From: Scatosoma sp045643825
GTDB taxonomy: Bacteria; Bacillota; Clostridia; Christensenellales; Borkfalkiaceae
Reading direction: 5' to 3'
Length of the DNA: 64,000 bases
NCBI GenBank assembly: GCA_045643825.1
Contig: JAZRFV010000086.1
Location: 62,001-126,000, forward strand
Both the position numbers and the translations under genes were made by a program. A model generated the notes under the pieces. That model was given only the letters and a program-made list of their open reading frames with translations, was not told the DNA's origin and made no database searches. Every line of letters begins with the position of its first letter. Within the stretch, counting starts at the first letter, position 1. Shown here one piece after another: positions 62,326 through 64,000 of the stretch.

Positions 62326-63276
62326 ATGGTTCGAGAATTAAAAGAAGAAGCGCTGTATTTATGCGACATAGAAAATAAATTGAACGGGAAAAAGTACAAG
62401 CTTTTGCAAATGAGTCACATTTTCCGAGGGGATAAGGAAAAATTATCCAACGATGATTTGACGCAGCACGAGCATGCTTTTTGCGAACTGTTCTTTGTAA
62501 CGCATGGTAGCGGTAAAATGTTGATAGGCGGTGAAGAAACCCCGATTTCGGAAGGGGATTTGCTTATTATCAACGCAAGCCTGCCACATATCGAGGTAGG
62601 GGAAAGCGAGCTGTCCTATTATTGCATAGGGGTAACGTCGCTACATTTCCCTACGACACCGAGTAGTTGTAAAATTCACTTGGGGGAAAAGTGGTCAGAA
62701 ATTTTAGGCTATTTGGATACCATGTACGAGGCGTTATCGACGGATTGTGAGTTTTGCAACGAAATCGTTGCGGCGTATTTACAGCTGATTATCGTATATT
62801 TATGTTCGGCAAAGGTATGGGAAAAGGGTTTGGTTTCATTTTCGAACAACAAGGTGCAGTTAGAGCCTGTATCCAAGAAGAAAACCTCGCCTGTGGAAAT
62901 TGCAAGGACCTACATAGACGCCAACGTGCGCGAAGACATTACAATTGAGCAGCTGTCCACACTCGCATTCGTGTCCAAACAGCATTTGATGCGTCAATTT
63001 AAGGAATATATGGGCTACAGCCCCATTCAATATCAAAAACGAAAACGGATTACATTATCTTTCTACAACCTAATGCATCGGCAGGATTCCATTGCAAAGA
63101 TTGCAAGCTACGTAGGGTTTAAATCGGCGTATGCCTACATTAAATTCTTCAAGGACGTAACGGGATACACCCCGCAGGCATTTCGTATAAAATACGTAAA
63201 CGATTTTAAGGCCGCAGAAAAAATATTAAATCAAGTTTCGGAAATAAAAAAGAAAAAAGGAAATACAAGGAGGTAG
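62326..63276 (+). CDS. AraC family transcriptional regulator with cupin sensor
   Basis: A 316-aa protein. The N-terminal cupin (QHEHAFCELFFVTHGSGKML, ISEGDLLIINASLPHIEVGE) would bind a sugar. The C-terminal double helix-turn-helix (about 185-285) has ITIEQLSTLAFVSKQHLMRQ, FKEYMGYSPIQYQKRKRITL and FFKDVTGYTPQAFRIKY. It stands between the GH2 beta-galactosidase and the start of a sugar ABC transporter, so it probably activates one or both. GGGAG precedes the ATG. Confidence 0.92.
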   Translation: MVRELKEEALYLCDIENKLNGKKYKLLQMSHIFRGDKEKLSNDDLTQHEHAFCELFFVTHGSGKMLIGGEETPISEGDLLIINASLPHIEVGESELSYYCIGVTSLHFPTTPSSCKIHLGEKWSEILGYLDTMYEALSTDCEFCNEIVAAYLQLIIVYLCSAKVWEKGLVSFSNNKVQLEPVSKKKTSPVEIARTYIDANVREDITIEQLSTLAFVSKQHLMRQFKEYMGYSPIQYQKRKRITLSFYNLMHRQDSIAKIASYVGFKSAYAYIKFFKDVTGYTPQAFRIKYVNDFKAAEKILNQVSEIKKKKGNTRR

Positions 63277-63280
63277 TTGT

Positions 63281-64000
63281 ATGGATTTTACAGCAATAAA
63301 AGAGAAGCTGTCAGCCATAAGCAAAACGAAGAAGTTTCGTGATTCGTTATTTGTATATTTGCTGATAGCATTGCCCTTAATGGAGTTTTTTGCGATTTAC
63401 GTCTACACCAACGTCGATTCGTTCTTCTTAGCATTTAAGAGAAACGGTCAGTTTGCGGGTTGGGCGAATTTCGAGTTGCTTTGGGCGGAGGTGCGCGCAC
63501 CTGGTTCAACCATCATGATTGCAATTCGAAACACGTTTATTTACTTCGGGGCGGATTGTATACTGTTTATATGGTCGATTATACTCTCGTATTTCTTCTA
63601 TAAACAGATTTTCGCATACAAGTTTTTCAGATTTGTATTGTACATGCCTGCGATTATCTCGCCCGTTGTGTTCGTTACGCTTTTCAAAAACTTGACCAGC
63701 GTCAACGGTGCAATCGACATATTGATTACGAAATTTAATCCCGATTTCGTAATGCCTTCGTTGCTCGCCCGTTCGGATACGGCAACGTGGACGATGGTGG
63801 TGTACATGCTTTGGATGGGTTGGACGAAGAATATGCTCTATTTGGGCGGTTCGTTGGCACGTATCCCTGTAGAAGTATTGGAAAGTGCGCGTTTGGACGG
63901 CGTAGGGCCTTGGGGAGAATTGACGAAGATTCTTGTTCCTTTGCTTATGCCTACGCTTGCAACCTTGTTCTTGCTCGACATGATCGGCATTTTGAGCTCC
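63281..64000 (+). CDS. Sugar ABC transporter permease (MalF/UgpA type), 3' end outside window
   Basis: The frame opens at the ATG behind AAGGAGG and runs to the right edge, giving 240 residues without a stop. A short cytoplasmic start is followed by hydrophobic helices. VEVLESARLDGVGPWGELTK is the EAA loop that docks on the ATPase. It is the upstream (MalF/UgpA-like) half of a carbohydrate uptake system; the partner permease and binding protein should lie beyond the edge. It is probably co-transcribed with the AraC gene four bases upstream and imports the substrate for the neighbouring glycosidases. Confidence 0.92.
   Translation, partial: MDFTAIKEKLSAISKTKKFRDSLFVYLLIALPLMEFFAIYVYTNVDSFFLAFKRNGQFAGWANFELLWAEVRAPGSTIMIAIRNTFIYFGADCILFIWSIILSYFFYKQIFAYKFFRFVLYMPAIISPVVFVTLFKNLTSVNGAIDILITKFNPDFVMPSLLARSDTATWTMVVYMLWMGWTKNMLYLGGSLARIPVEVLESARLDGVGPWGELTKILVPLLMPTLATLFLLDMIGILSS

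Overview
The window reads as chromosome from an anaerobic, Gram-positive Clostridia-type bacterium, most likely an uncultured gut member. The reasons are AGGAGG/GAGGTG ribosome sites, TTGACA/TATAAT promoters, a three-subunit [FeFe]-hydrogenase, a glycyl-radical enzyme and an FNT-family channel, Gram-positive-style surface proteins, and a very high density of intracellular glycan-processing enzymes. Species cannot be fixed from the sequence alone. No tRNA, rRNA, CRISPR, phage or transposase gene was seen.

Left part (1-11.4 kb): the 3' end of a GH2 beta-mannosidase-like gene converges on an FNT channel gene. Two very large secreted proteins (1710 and 1394 aa) follow. Each sits directly behind a tiny ORF (40 and 44 codons), and the two tiny ORFs resemble each other (YE[ST]..., EDV[IV]x[TC]S, Gly/Asp-rich tail). 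The two large proteins share modules. These two units are the strongest candidate for an undescribed system.

11.4-30.7 kb: a sugar O-acetyltransferase, a BFD-like [2Fe-2S] protein, a GH2 beta-mannosidase and a GH28-like enzyme run rightward into a bidirectional terminator pair. On the opposite strand lies hydC-hydB-hydA, a multimeric and probably electron-bifurcating hydrogenase. Then come an ElaA-like acetyltransferase, a GH42-like beta-galactosidase, a surface-anchored endonuclease I, a histidine phosphatase, an rRNA-type methyltransferase, an RluA pseudouridine synthase and an unrecognised membrane-anchored surface protein.

30.8-40 kb: two operons. The first has a divergent glycyl-radical enzyme, an SMP-30-type lactonase, the radical-SAM activase and an alpha/beta hydrolase. 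The second has two SGNH hydrolases, an esterase and a GH78-like alpha-L-rhamnosidase. They look like intracellular use of acylated, rhamnose-containing oligosaccharides.

40-54.9 kb: an AraC regulator reads away from a tightly packed 13-gene operon: nagA, a divergent NagB-like protein, a sugar epimerase-like TIM barrel, three Gfo/Idh/MocA oxidoreductases, a GlcD-type FAD dehydrogenase, an Fe-S protein, an IolB-like isomerase, an FGGY kinase, a single-chain EtfB-EtfA fusion, a class II aldolase and a PfkB kinase. It resembles parts of inositol/sugar-acid catabolism with an ETF-linked oxidation step, but has no IolD.

54.9-64 kb: an AEC permease, two paralogous polysaccharide deacetylases around a beta-helix protein and an MBL hydrolase, a GH2 beta-galactosidase, a second AraC regulator, and the start of a sugar ABC permease cut by the window edge.
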